Below are positions 1 to 8,897 of a DNA stretch of 64,000 nucleotides, piece by piece; the first letter of the stretch is position 1; each line of letters opens with the position of its first letter. Location of the stretch: the NCBI GenBank assembly GCA_036521075.1, contig DATDIL010000147.1, positions 67,121 to 131,120 of the forward strand, written 5' to 3'. The notes beneath the pieces were generated by a model. The model made no database searches and was not told the DNA's origin. It saw nothing but the letters and a program-made list of their open reading frames with translations. The translations under genes were made by a program, and so were the position numbers. Source of the DNA: DAIDKA01 sp036521075 (lineage in GTDB: Bacteria; Pseudomonadota; Gammaproteobacteria; Steroidobacterales; Steroidobacteraceae).

Positions 1-1374
1 GTCCGAGAATACCGCCCAGGCGTTGTTGCTCTGGGAATCCGCAAGGAAGGTGACATTGGTGTTGGTCGCGAATGGATTGGTCGGATCGACCAGCGGGGTG
101 TAATACACAGCCGGAATCCCTGCACCGCGATCCACCAGATTGCCCGTCGAGATGAAGCGGTCGGTGTGCACCAGATATGCGCCCGCTATCCACGAGAACC
201 CGTCGGTCTTCACGGACGTGAACCGAACCTCCTGGCTGTACGTCTTCTCGTCGATGAACTGGCTCTGGCTCTCATCAAACGTCCCGCCCAGGGAACCGGG
301 CACGAAAGTAAAGAAGTCGTTATAGGCAATAGAGGTGGTGATCGGGCGGAAATCATAGGCATCACCCGTGTCGATTTCCCGGGTGTGGTTGACATCCGTC
401 GTTGCGGTAAGCGTCCCGTAGTCCGCATTGAAATCAAGCTTCAATGCGGCATCGGTGATGGCGCGGTGATCCATGCCCAGATTGTTGGTCTGGATCGGAC
501 TGGTGACATCGTTTGAGTTCGGCGGTGTCGTGAAGCTGGTGAAGACATTCGCCTCGTCACTGCGCGGAATGACGTAGTAGTAGGCGGTCGTGTTCACCTG
601 GTTGTACAGAAAGCGGAAGTCCGCACTGAAGGCATCAGCGGGCTTGAACAACAGCCGCAGGCGCGCCGAATAGTCCTCTTCCGGATCGGCCTTCTTGTCC
701 AGATACGTATTCTTCAGAAACCCATCCGTATTGTAGTAGTTCACCGATGCGCGGAACTTGAGCGTCCCGGCGCTATCGATCGGACCGCTGACCGCAATTT
801 GGCCCTTCTCGGATACGCCATTGCCGACACCGGCGAGGGCATTGCCCTCGAAATGATCGGATAGGTCCGCAGTTGTGATGATAATGGCGCCGCCGATGGC
901 ATCGCGACCGTAGAGCGCGCCCTGCGGCCCCTTCAACACCTCGATCTGCTTGATATCAACCAGTTCCTGATTGAACTCGTAGGGGTTGGTCTCCTCCACC
1001 CCATCCACCACCACCGCGACTGATGGCTCGCTGTTGCGCGCCTGCGAAATCCCGCGAATCGTAATAAAGGCATTGCCGACGTTTTGCACCTCCACAAGCG
1101 ACATGTTCGGCACCATCGCAATGAAATCGCGGGGGTTCTCGATGCCCGCGGCGTGGATATCCTGGGCCGTGAAGGCATCCACCGCAATCGGGACGTCCTG
1201 AAAGGACTCGCTGCGCTTGCGCGCCGTCACAACGACCTCCTCGAGTTTTGTCGACGTATCCGCCTGCTCCGTGGCCGGTGCGCCCTGCCCCATGGCGCGT
1301 GGCGTGACTGTCAGGAAAGCCGGCACGGCCACCAGGACCAGAAGCGGACAGAATCTGCGAATTGATGCAAACAC
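1..1374 (-). CDS. TonB-dependent receptor, N-terminal part (cut by the window edge)
   Basis: An outer-membrane active-uptake receptor powered by TonB. About 458 codons are visible. The barrel C-terminus lies beyond base 1. After a signal peptide (about residues 1-30) comes a TonB-box-like segment (LEEVVVTARKR), then a typical plug: SFQDVPIAVDAF, ITIRGISQARNSEPSVAVVVDG and IEVLKGPQGALYGRDAIGGAI. I chose the GTG at 1374 because it gives a clean signal peptide and has AGGGGG just upstream; an overlapping ATG at 1376 is out of frame. It is divergent from the hydrolase at 1624, and the shared intergenic region holds IclR-type palindromes. The substrate is unknown. The neighbouring hydrolase, MFS transporter and esterase suggest an aromatic ester or glycoside-like compound (inference). 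Confidence 0.93.
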   Translation of the reverse strand, partial: MFASIRRFCPLLVLVAVPAFLTVTPRAMGQGAPATEQADTSTKLEEVVVTARKRSESFQDVPIAVDAFTAQDIHAAGIENPRDFIAMVPNMSLVEVQNVGNAFITIRGISQARNSEPSVAVVVDGVEETNPYEFNQELVDIKQIEVLKGPQGALYGRDAIGGAIIITTADLSDHFEGNALAGVGNGVSEKGQIAVSGPIDSAGTLKFRASVNYYNTDGFLKNTYLDKKADPEEDYSARLRLLFKPADAFSADFRFLYNQVNTTAYYYVIPRSDEANVFTSFTTPPNSNDVTSPIQTNNLGMDHRAITDAALKLDFNADYGTLTATTDVNHTREIDTGDAYDFRPITTSIAYNDFFTFVPGSLGGTFDESQSQFIDEKTYSQEVRFTSVKTDGFSWIAGAYLVHTDRFISTGNLVDRGAGIPAVYYTPLVDPTNPFATNTNVTFLADSQSNNAWAVFSD

Positions 1375-1444
1375 ATAACCCCCTACCAGCCGATGGTTTT
1401 GACTTGAGGGCCGCAATGGCGACCCGGTTGGTTGCAAGCCGATA

Positions 1445-1478
1445 TTTCGCATATCGAAAACTGCGTCGATATGCGAAA
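1445..1478. promoter_or_regulatory. Paired palindromic operator, likely IclR-type
   Basis: TTTCGCATATCGAAA at 1445-1459 is followed after 4 bp by CGTCGATATGCGAAA at 1464-1478. The second is the reverse complement of the first at 13 of 15 bases, and the centres are 19 bp apart. The same two-site arrangement with the same 4-bp spacer occurs at 47089-47122 beside an IclR-family gene. It lies about 70 bp upstream of the TonB receptor start and about 145 bp upstream of the hydrolase. Confidence 0.75.
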
Positions 1479-1536
1479 CCATAGTGACCTCTGCTTTGTA
1501 CCAGCGTCAAGCACTGACGGCGCTGCGTTGCGGGGA

Positions 1537-1551
1537 TTTCGGATATCGAAC
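1537..1551. promoter_or_regulatory. Single palindromic operator, likely IclR-type
   Basis: TTTCGGATATCGAAC matches 14 of 15 bases of the site at 47089-47103 and is about 73 bp centre to centre from the paired site at 1464-1478. It lies about 72 bp before the hydrolase start at 1624, so it may act on that promoter or help form a loop with the pair. Confidence 0.65.
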
Positions 1552-1623
1552 ATGGCCACGAATGTGCGGGTGCGCAAAGGGACGTAGACTTCACAACAAC
1601 CGCAGCGATCCTCGCAATCCAGC

Positions 1624-2463
1624 ATGCCCGAACGCCCGTCCCGTGCCGCAGCCACCCGTCGGGGGCCCGATCGTTATCTTGATGTGGCAGGTATCCGGCT
1701 GCGTTTCCGGGACGAGGGTCGCGGACCGGCCATCATCCTGCTGCACGGCTGGACATTCGATCTTGAAATGTGGGATCCGCAGGTGGCCGCGCTGCGTGGC
1801 GAATTTCGGCTGGTGCGCATCGATCGTCGCGGTCATGGACTATCCGGTGGGCTTCCGGATAGCGAGCAGGACGCTGCGGATATCACGATCTTGTGTCGTC
1901 ATCTGAATCTGCGGTCCGTGGCGCTGCTCGGCATGTCGCAGGGCGCCCGTGCGGCGCTGCGGTTCGCCAGCCGCACTGCCGGACAGGTCACGGCCCTGAT
2001 CCTCGACGGGCCGCCGAACCTCGACGAAGACGCCATTGATGGGGAAGTGCCCATGCAACGCTTCCGCGAACTGGTGAGAGACGGCGGCCTTGCGGCGTTC
2101 CGCCGGGAATGGAGCAACCATGCGCTGGTGCAACTGTGTACGGAGGCGGTCGCGCTGCAAAGACAGGTGCGCGCCATGATCGCCCGTTATCCGGGGCGGG
2201 AGTTGTTGGATCCGGGTGCGGCCGGGACTGCCGCCGCGCCACTGTCCTTGAAGCTCATCCGGGCCCCGACCCTGGTGCTGAGCGGGGCCTACGACCTGCC
2301 GAGCCGCATACAGTCGGCACAGAAGCTGCGCGCCCAACTGCCCGCCGCCGAGCATGTCATCCTTCCGGATGCGGGCCATCTGATCAATCTTGACCAACCT
2401 GCCCTCTACAGCAAACTGTGTCGGGCATTTCTTCTGCGGCATGCGCGCAGGTCCGGTCAGTGA
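1624..2463 (+). CDS. alpha/beta hydrolase
   Basis: A 279-residue alpha/beta-hydrolase-fold enzyme without a signal peptide, so probably cytoplasmic. The oxyanion segment LLHGWTF (H41) precedes the nucleophile elbow GMSQG (S105). The acid is in SGAYDLPSR (D224) and the base in DAGHLINLDQP (H252), so the triad is complete. The general organisation resembles enol-lactone hydrolases (PcaD type) and other small esterases, but nothing fixes the substrate. It is divergent from the TonB receptor and upstream of an MFS transporter in the same direction. The upstream palindromes shared with the IclR locus at 47 kb suggest co-regulation with the ring-cleavage operon. Confidence 0.88.
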   Translation: MPERPSRAAATRRGPDRYLDVAGIRLRFRDEGRGPAIILLHGWTFDLEMWDPQVAALRGEFRLVRIDRRGHGLSGGLPDSEQDAADITILCRHLNLRSVALLGMSQGARAALRFASRTAGQVTALILDGPPNLDEDAIDGEVPMQRFRELVRDGGLAAFRREWSNHALVQLCTEAVALQRQVRAMIARYPGRELLDPGAAGTAAAPLSLKLIRAPTLVLSGAYDLPSRIQSAQKLRAQLPAAEHVILPDAGHLINLDQPALYSKLCRAFLLRHARRSGQ

Positions 2464-2576
2464 ATCATTGACCGGTGAGTGAACTTGGGCCGATGATGCG
2501 CGGGATAACAAGTCGTACCCGCCGCCAGGCGTGCTGCGGGCGCAACACAGATCGTACGCGTGGGTCTTGAGGGGGA

Positions 2577-3848
2577 ATGATGTCTACCGAACAGCGCTGG
2601 GATGTGTCCTACGAATGGAAGGCCATGCTGGTCATGAGCCTAGCCTTCGGTCTGGTGGGGATCGATCGCTTCATCCTGCCGCCGCTTTTTCCGACCATGA
2701 TGAAGGATCTGCATCTCACCTATCAGGATCTGGGCAACCTCGTCGGCGCACTGGCCGTCGCTTGGGGGGCCTCGGCCTTCCTGACCGGGCTCCTGTCCGA
2801 TCATCTGGGTCGGCGCAGCATCATGGTGCCCTCGGTGCTGATCTTTTCGTTGCTCTCGGTGCTCAGCGGCATGGCGACCGGTCTCATGAGCCTGCTGCTC
2901 ATCCGCATCGTCATGGGCGTCTTCGAAGGCCCCGTCGCCTCCACCGGCGTCGCAGTCGCCGTCGAGGCGTCGCATCCGAAGCGGCGCGGCATGAACAACG
3001 GTATTTTCCAATGCACCGTCTCGCTGTTTGGCAGCGGCGTGGGACCGATCCTCGCAACCCAGCTGCTGCTGATCACGACCTGGCGACATGTGTTCTGGAT
3101 CGTCGGTCTTCCCGGCCTGGTCATCGCGGCCATCCTCTGGTTCGTGATCCGCGAACCGGCCACGCTCGCCGCCCAGCGCGGCACGGCCGTTGTAGCCCGC
3201 GCCTCCATCTGGACGCTGTTCAAGCACCGCAACGTACCCCTGGCGATGCTGACCTTGCTGTGTGCCATGACCGGCATCTTCGTGCTTTCCGCCATGGTGC
3301 CCAATTACCTGACCGACTACGTGAAGCTGCCGCAGACACAGATGGGAATCGTGACCTCCGCGATCGGCTTCGGCGGCGCGCTGGGCCAGTTCGGACTGCT
3401 CACGATGTCGGACTTCATCGGGCGCCGCACCGCCACCATACTGTCCTTCGTCATTGCAGCGGTGTTTCTGTGGCTGTTCATCCACGCCGGATCCAGCCCC
3501 CCGGTGCTCTTCGCACTGTTATTTGTGGCATCCATGTTCAATTTCGGGGCGTTGGCGATTCTGGCGGGCCCGATCCCCGCCGAGGCGGCGCCGGTGGGTC
3601 TGGTGGCCACCGCAGCGGGCCTGGTCATCGGCGCGGGAGAAATCTTTGGCGGCGGCGCTGCGCCCTCGATCGCCGGGGCGATCGCGCAGCATTCAGGCAT
3701 CCAGTACACGCTTTACTTCGCGCTGGGTGGCCAGCTGGTCGGGTTGCTGCTGGCGCTGTTCCTGCGTGAGACGGCGCCGCGGCGCATGCGCAATGCGCCG
3801 CTCGAACACGTCTCGGCGCTGGATCGCGCCCCGTCCGTCATCAGCTAG
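2577..3848 (+). CDS. MFS transporter
   Basis: A 423-residue major facilitator with about 12 hydrophobic segments. The loop 2-3 signature is clear (GLLSDHLGRRSIM), and the first segment carries an acidic residue (GLVGIDRFILPPLFP), as in organic-acid and aromatic-acid carriers. The start is the first of two adjacent ATGs (2577 or 2580), preceded by a GA-rich GAGGGGGA ribosome-binding site. It follows the alpha/beta hydrolase by 113 bases and converges on the carboxylesterase. By context it would carry a hydrolysis product across the inner membrane (inference). The substrate is unknown. Confidence 0.88.
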   Translation: MMSTEQRWDVSYEWKAMLVMSLAFGLVGIDRFILPPLFPTMMKDLHLTYQDLGNLVGALAVAWGASAFLTGLLSDHLGRRSIMVPSVLIFSLLSVLSGMATGLMSLLLIRIVMGVFEGPVASTGVAVAVEASHPKRRGMNNGIFQCTVSLFGSGVGPILATQLLLITTWRHVFWIVGLPGLVIAAILWFVIREPATLAAQRGTAVVARASIWTLFKHRNVPLAMLTLLCAMTGIFVLSAMVPNYLTDYVKLPQTQMGIVTSAIGFGGALGQFGLLTMSDFIGRRTATILSFVIAAVFLWLFIHAGSSPPVLFALLFVASMFNFGALAILAGPIPAEAAPVGLVATAAGLVIGAGEIFGGGAAPSIAGAIAQHSGIQYTLYFALGGQLVGLLLALFLRETAPRRMRNAPLEHVSALDRAPSVIS

Positions 3849-3881
3849 CTGCGGACGCGGACCGCTGCCCGGGCTTTCAGC

Positions 3882-5510
3882 TCAGGCCCTTGCTGGGCCT
3901 GTTCCCATGAGCGAGCGTAGCAGCCGCTGTTCACTGCCATAGGGGTCATTGAGCAGTTGGCACGTGTCGTTGAAGATCATCGTGGCGCGGCGTGTGTTGT
4001 CGTAGGGCACCCACACATCCGGCAAGGTCGGGTGATTCGGATTTCCGGTACGGGCAAAGGCGACCCAGGCACTGCTCATCTTTTGTGCCAGCGGATACCG
4101 ATCCTCGCCCGAGCCGGTCATGGATTTGCACGCATCCACGTTGTCGAACACGAAGGGTATTTCCAGCGTGTGAAACGTGCGCAGCTTGCCCTCGCGGACC
4201 GGTGAACGCCAGGTGAAGTAATACTGGTACACGGGCGACTGCGTCTGTTCCGCCTTGCGTTCGGCTTCGAGCAGGACTGCTGCGCGGAAGGTGGCATCGG
4301 ATGCCATGATGAGGTACAGATCCGTATTGGCCCGATCGGGTCGTCCGCGCCGATAGGCTGCTATCACCCGGTCTACATCCGCATCGCTGGCGGAGCGCAG
4401 CAGCTGCTTTACCTTGGCATGAAACGTGGCGTCGTCCATCGGCTCCAGCGGCTCGCCGGGGAAGAAAGTCACCTCCGTCTCGACGGTCCCGATCAGCAGC
4501 GGGATGTCCCCGGACAGCTCCGGCGCCGTCGGATCGAAGGGGTCGACCGGCAACGATCGGCCATCCGTTACCGGGCCCCAGTTGATCGGGGGTCCGCTGC
4601 CCTCATTACTGGCCTTCAGCAGCTGATCGATCGGGACCGTCTGCAGCTGGTCCAACTGGCTGGGCTGCAGATTCAACCGCGCCAGGAAGCGTTCGGCATT
4701 CTTGGTGGCGGTATCGCGCGAAATGCCTTTTATCGAGGCGCCGCTTTGCACGATCGCCCGCTTGAACAACCCGTGCGCGGCGGGCATGGCCATGAGGGAG
4801 CTGACCTTACCGCCGCCGCCGGACTGGCCGAAGATGGTGACATTGCCGGGATCGGCGCCGAAAGTGGCAATGTTGTCCCGCACCCACTCCAGTGCCGCGA
4901 CGATATCGAGATTGCCGACATTGCTGCTGTTGGCATAGCGCTCGGAACCTAACCCCGCAAGATACAGGTAGCCCAGCGCCGTGAGCCGGTGGTTGACCGT
5001 CACGACCACAACCTCATGCTTCTTGGCCAGCTGCGCGCCGTCATAGCAGATAAAGCCGCCGGAGCCGCTGGTGAAGCCGCCACCATGCAGCCACACCATG
5101 ACGGGGAGCTTGCGATCGCGCGCGAGCGTGGGGGTCCACACGTTCAGGACCAGACAGTCCTCGCCCATGGGCTCGTCGCGGTCCATGGCCTCCACTTCAG
5201 GCGGCACGGTGCCATGAAACAATGACAGCAACTGCGGCGAACGGTGACCGAGCTGGGTGCAATCGCGCACGCCAGTCCACGATTTCGCCTGCGCGGGTGG
5301 CTGGAAGCGGGCTGCGCCGGCGGTCGTGGCGCCATAGGGCACGCCCTTGAAGGCGTACAGGCCCGCCTCCTGGGTGCCGCGTATCTTTCCGGCGGTGGTG
5401 GTGGCCGTCGCGGCCGCGCCAGCGGCATCTGCCGCCCATACATTCGTCATCGACGGCGCCAGCGCGCCGACGGCCACGGAAGTCCCGATGAAACTGCGCC
5501 GGTCAATCAT
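3882..5510 (-). CDS. Type-B carboxylesterase, exported (Tat-like signal)
   Basis: A carboxylesterase/lipase family protein of 542 residues. The N-terminus MIDRRSFIGTSVAVGA has a twin-arginine signal, so it is probably folded before export to the periplasm. The oxyanion hole is HGGGF (about 142-146). The nucleophile is in FGQSGGGGK (S230), where most relatives read GESAGG. The acid probably lies in TVETEVTFF and the base in FHTLEIPF. I chose the ATG at 5510; a TTG 18 bases upstream is possible but would push the Tat motif inward. It is divergent from the operon starting at 5797. It plausibly cleaves aryl or alkyl esters brought in by the TonB receptor (inference). Confidence 0.9.
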   Translation of the reverse strand: MIDRRSFIGTSVAVGALAPSMTNVWAADAAGAAATATTTAGKIRGTQEAGLYAFKGVPYGATTAGAARFQPPAQAKSWTGVRDCTQLGHRSPQLLSLFHGTVPPEVEAMDRDEPMGEDCLVLNVWTPTLARDRKLPVMVWLHGGGFTSGSGGFICYDGAQLAKKHEVVVVTVNHRLTALGYLYLAGLGSERYANSSNVGNLDIVAALEWVRDNIATFGADPGNVTIFGQSGGGGKVSSLMAMPAAHGLFKRAIVQSGASIKGISRDTATKNAERFLARLNLQPSQLDQLQTVPIDQLLKASNEGSGPPINWGPVTDGRSLPVDPFDPTAPELSGDIPLLIGTVETEVTFFPGEPLEPMDDATFHAKVKQLLRSASDADVDRVIAAYRRGRPDRANTDLYLIMASDATFRAAVLLEAERKAEQTQSPVYQYYFTWRSPVREGKLRTFHTLEIPFVFDNVDACKSMTGSGEDRYPLAQKMSSAWVAFARTGNPNHPTLPDVWVPYDNTRRATMIFNDTCQLLNDPYGSEQRLLRSLMGTGPARA

Positions 5511-5796
5511 CCCCCACCCCTTATTCAAACTGAAGCCACCCGGGCACCGACCGCTTCGTCAAAACCGCTGTATCGCGGCGGAAACGAATTCATGCGGGCG
5601 CGCGCCGGCAATACTGGTTCAGAGCGCAGTGTAGTGCAAACTTGCCAGGGTTTTCGCGACGTTGAGATCACAACTGCCTCTCGCGGCCCGGATTGGATCC
5701 CAAGACACACAGGACTCGCCGCCGGGCGAATCTGTGATAATAACGTCCACCGGAGCACGGATCCGATCCTGCACCGCAATGTAACGGGGGGACTGC

Positions 5797-6693
5797 ATGC
5801 GCACCAGATACGGGAGCCGACTAGCTGCCGGGACAGCGATCGCTCTGCTGCTTGGCCTGACGCTTGGCGGGGCGGCACGGGCACAGATGGACCCCTCCGG
5901 AGAATGGGCACCCCGTTTCGATGAGGATCGATTCGAGCGCATACCCGGCCCGGAAATCGGCGACTACCTGGGCCTGCCGATCAACGACGCGGCAAGGCTG
6001 CGCGGCGACAGCTGGGATGCCGCCCTGATCGAACTGCCGGAAAACCAGTGCCGCGAACATGGCTCGGATTACGGCTGGCGTGGCCCCTCGAACCTCAGTA
6101 TCTGGAAAGAGGTCGATCGGGCCACGCAGAAGGTCATCGCCTATCACACCCACCTGTCGGCTTACGGCGCCGAGCAGACCATCTGGATGGACGGCAGGCC
6201 GCACCCACCGGACTACGCCCGGCACACCTGGCAGGGTTTTTCAACGGGAGCATGGGATGGTGACACCCTCGTCATCACCACCACGCACCTGAAGGAGAAC
6301 TGGATCCGGCGCAATGGCATCCCGCGCAGTGACCTGGCCACGGCGCGCGTGCATATCATGAAGCACGGGAACTATCTGACCGTGGCGGTGATTGTCTACG
6401 ACCCGGTGTACCTGACTGAACCCTTCATCCGCACCACTGACTTCGTCTACGCTCCGCAGCAACAGATGGCCCCTTGGCCCTGTGAGCCGGTGGATGAAGT
6501 CGACCGGGCCCCCGGCGTCGTGCCGAGTCATCTTCTCGGTGCCAATACCTTCCTCAACGAATTCCCCGCGAATTACGGCATACCCGTGCAGGCTACACGC
6601 GGCGGTGCCGAGACGATGTACCCGGAATACATGCTGAAAATGAAAACCATGCCGGTGCTGCCGCGGCCCGCAAAGAAGGCCGCGCCGCGATGA
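5797..6693 (+). CDS. Exported protein of unknown function (paralogue of 8072-8866)
   Basis: I do not recognise a characterised family. It has 298 residues with a signal peptide ending near ARA-Q. The central part contains HTWQGFSTGAWDGDTLVITT followed by LRRNG-like and SDLA segments, and a later stretch YDPVYLTEPFIRTTDFVYAP. The product at 8072 repeats this plan (SWQGSSTAQWEG, LRKNGVPYG, SDPEYLDQPFITSSQF), so the two are diverged paralogues in one operon. It is the first gene of a run to 9922, and its stop overlaps the next start by 4 bases. It is probably periplasmic. Confidence 0.8.
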   Translation: MRTRYGSRLAAGTAIALLLGLTLGGAARAQMDPSGEWAPRFDEDRFERIPGPEIGDYLGLPINDAARLRGDSWDAALIELPENQCREHGSDYGWRGPSNLSIWKEVDRATQKVIAYHTHLSAYGAEQTIWMDGRPHPPDYARHTWQGFSTGAWDGDTLVITTTHLKENWIRRNGIPRSDLATARVHIMKHGNYLTVAVIVYDPVYLTEPFIRTTDFVYAPQQQMAPWPCEPVDEVDRAPGVVPSHLLGANTFLNEFPANYGIPVQATRGGAETMYPEYMLKMKTMPVLPRPAKKAAPR

Positions 6694-7676
6694 AAATTCT
6701 GCGATTGATGACGCTGACGGGGCTGGCGGCAGCCACCACGATGGTCTCGGCCGCGCCGCCGCCGCCAGCCAGTCCGGCACCACCGCCTGCCGAGGTGCAC
6801 ATCCTGCCCGTCCAGGGCAATATCTCGATGCTGGTCGGCGCCGGTGGCAACATCACCGTCCAGACCGGCAGCGACGGCGTGCTGCTGGTGGACACCGGCC
6901 TGGCACCGATGAGCGCCAAGGTCCTGCAGGCCGTGCGCAGCCTCTCGGACAAGCCCATCCGCTACATCATCAACACCCACGTGCATGCGGACCATGTCGG
7001 CGGCAATGAGGCCATCGCGAAAACCGGCATCACGATCGCGGGCGGGAACGTGGTCGGGGACATCGGCAGCAGCGCCTCGAACCAGGCCACGATCATGGCG
7101 TTCCAGACGGTATTGGATCGCATGAGCGCCTCCGGGCCCGGTTCGACCCCAGCGCCGCAGGGCGCATTGCCCACCGATACGTACACCACTCCCGAGCGCA
7201 AGATCTTCTTCGACAATGAAGGGGTGGAACTGATCCACATACCCGCCGCCCACACCGACGGCGACACCATCGTCTTCTTCCGCCGCTCCGATGTGATCAG
7301 CACCGGGGACATCTTCGTCACCAATGGCTATCCGATTGTCGATCTGGAGCGGGGCGGAAACATCCAAGGCGTGATAGCGGGCCTGAATCGCATCGTGCAG
7401 CTGGCGATTCCGGCCGACGAGCAGGAAGACGGCACACTGATCATCCCCGGCCATGGGCGCCTGTGTGACGTGGCCGATGTCGTGTTTTATCAGGAGATGG
7501 TGACGATCATCCGGGATCGCATCCAGGATCTGATCAAGAAGGGCAAGACCTTGGATCAGGTCAAAGCCGCAAGACCAACCCGCGACTACGATCCGCGTTA
7601 CGGCTCGAATTCCGGATTCTGGACCACGGACAAGTTCGTCACTGCCGTGTACCAGAGTCTAAGTCCAAAGCACTGA
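6690..7676 (+). CDS. Exported metallo-beta-lactamase-fold hydrolase
   Basis: A 328-residue MBL-fold protein with a signal peptide (about 1-21) and a proline-rich linker before the domain. The zinc motif is NTHVHADHVGGN (HVHADH at 97-102). Further ligands are likely in IPAAHTDGDTIVFF (H and D) and in IIPGHGRLCD. The spacing suits broad-acting MBL hydrolases rather than true beta-lactamases. It starts within the stop of the preceding gene (ATGA), so translation is probably coupled. The operon otherwise encodes exported and membrane proteins of unknown role. The substrate is not predictable. Confidence 0.88.
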   Translation: MKILRLMTLTGLAAATTMVSAAPPPPASPAPPPAEVHILPVQGNISMLVGAGGNITVQTGSDGVLLVDTGLAPMSAKVLQAVRSLSDKPIRYIINTHVHADHVGGNEAIAKTGITIAGGNVVGDIGSSASNQATIMAFQTVLDRMSASGPGSTPAPQGALPTDTYTTPERKIFFDNEGVELIHIPAAHTDGDTIVFFRRSDVISTGDIFVTNGYPIVDLERGGNIQGVIAGLNRIVQLAIPADEQEDGTLIIPGHGRLCDVADVVFYQEMVTIIRDRIQDLIKKGKTLDQVKAARPTRDYDPRYGSNSGFWTTDKFVTAVYQSLSPKH

Positions 7677-7688
7677 AGGTATCGCTTC

Positions 7689-8075
7689 ATGAATCGCAAA
7701 TACCTGGCGCTGCTCGCCATCGCCGCAATCTTGCTCGGGCCGCCGGTGCATGCCCATCATTCCTTTGCCGCGACCTACTTCGTCGACCAGGAAATCAGCA
7801 TTGACGGAACCTTGACCCAATTCATGTTCCGCAATCCGCACTCCTTCGTGAAGGTCATGGTCAAGGACAAGACGGGAAAGGAGCAGGTCTGGTCCGTCGA
7901 ATGGGGCGGTGGCGCACAGCTGACCCAGGAGCACGTGACCCGCGACACCCTGAAGACCGGGGATCACGTCATTGTCACGGGTAATCCGGGCCGGGATCCG
8001 AACGAACATCGAATCCGCCTGCACAAGATCGTGCGCACCTCCGATGGCTGGACGTGGGAAGGAGTAATCATGTGA
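7689..8075 (+). CDS. DUF6152-like exported protein
   Basis: A 128-residue protein with a short signal peptide ending at VHA. The mature N-terminus begins HHSFAATYF, the hallmark I associate with DUF6152 proteins. A small beta-rich OB-like domain follows (DGTLTQFMFRNPHSFV, WSVEWGGGAQL, LKTGDHVIVTGNPGRD). The paired His near the mature N-terminus could bind metal (inference). It lies 12 bases after the MBL gene and overlaps the next start (GTG inside its stop). No experimental function is known to me. Confidence 0.85.
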   Translation: MNRKYLALLAIAAILLGPPVHAHHSFAATYFVDQEISIDGTLTQFMFRNPHSFVKVMVKDKTGKEQVWSVEWGGGAQLTQEHVTRDTLKTGDHVIVTGNPGRDPNEHRIRLHKIVRTSDGWTWEGVIM

Positions 8076-8866
8076 GCAGGCTGGCAACACTGGGCCTGCT
8101 TGCAGGCCTCGTCATGGTGACAGGCGCCCACGCCCAGAGGGCCGCGGCGCCTGCAGATGCGCGCAGCCGCGCGCCGGTCGACCTGAGCGGCTACTGGGTC
8201 GCAGTCGTCACCGAGGACTGGCGCTACCGGATGATGACGCCTGACAAGGGCGACTTCACAGGCGTTGCCCTCAATGCCGCCGGCCGTGCCCTCATGCAGA
8301 AATGGGATCCGGCAAAGGACCAGGCAGGCGGCGAAGCGTGTCGCGCGTACGGGGCTGCGGCGATCATGCGCACGCCGACGCGATTGCACATCACTTGGGC
8401 TGACGCGAACACCCTCAAGGTGGACACGGACGCCGGCGAGCAGACGCGACTGTTGAATTTCGGGGGCTCACCGGCCCATGACCTGACCCCCAGCTGGCAG
8501 GGTTCCTCGACGGCGCAGTGGGAAGGCCTGAAGACGCGCGGCGGCTTTGGCGGGGTAACTGCCGGGTTGCCGACCACCGCGGGCCTGGGGGGCAGTGCGC
8601 CACCCCCGACGCAGGACGGCTACCTGAAGGTTGTGACTACTCAGCTGCGCCCCGGCTACCTGCGCAAGAACGGTGTGCCCTACGGCGCAAATACTTCGGT
8701 GGAGGAGTACTTCGACAGCTTCCACGAACCGAATGGGGACACCTGGCTGATCGTCACCAGCATCGTGAGCGATCCGGAATATCTGGATCAGCCGTTCATC
8801 ACCAGCTCCCAGTTCAAGAAGACCGACGCAGCCAAATGGAATCCGACACCTTGTCAGGCCAGATAA
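8072..8866 (+). CDS. Exported protein of unknown function (paralogue of 5797-6693)
   Basis: A 264-residue protein. I chose the GTG at 8072: it overlaps the previous stop by 4 bases, has GGAG 7 bases upstream, and gives a signal peptide ending near AHAQ. The C-terminal half matches the first gene of the operon in plan (YLRKNGVPYG, DPEYLDQPFIT). A glycine-rich insertion, GGFGGVTAGLPTTAGLGG, is specific to this copy. The run of exported proteins with two membrane proteins downstream suggests an envelope assembly or electron-transfer function, but this is not shown by any motif. Confidence 0.8.
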   Translation: MSRLATLGLLAGLVMVTGAHAQRAAAPADARSRAPVDLSGYWVAVVTEDWRYRMMTPDKGDFTGVALNAAGRALMQKWDPAKDQAGGEACRAYGAAAIMRTPTRLHITWADANTLKVDTDAGEQTRLLNFGGSPAHDLTPSWQGSSTAQWEGLKTRGGFGGVTAGLPTTAGLGGSAPPPTQDGYLKVVTTQLRPGYLRKNGVPYGANTSVEEYFDSFHEPNGDTWLIVTSIVSDPEYLDQPFITSSQFKKTDAAKWNPTPCQAR

Positions 8867-8897
8867 GAGTGCATGGCGCACCCTGGCAACGCCCGCG

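Noticed and set aside
956..1594. Open frame crossing the TonB receptor start
   Set aside because: It covers both palindromic operators and has no domain; the receptor frame is strongly supported.
2531..3769. 412-residue open frame overlapping the MFS gene
   Set aside because: Different reading frame of the same strand with Arg/His-rich composition; the MFS frame has the family motifs.
3883..3901. CAGGCCC/GGGCCTG hairpin at the esterase 3' end
   Set aside because: Lies within the last codons of the esterase and has no T-run on either strand.
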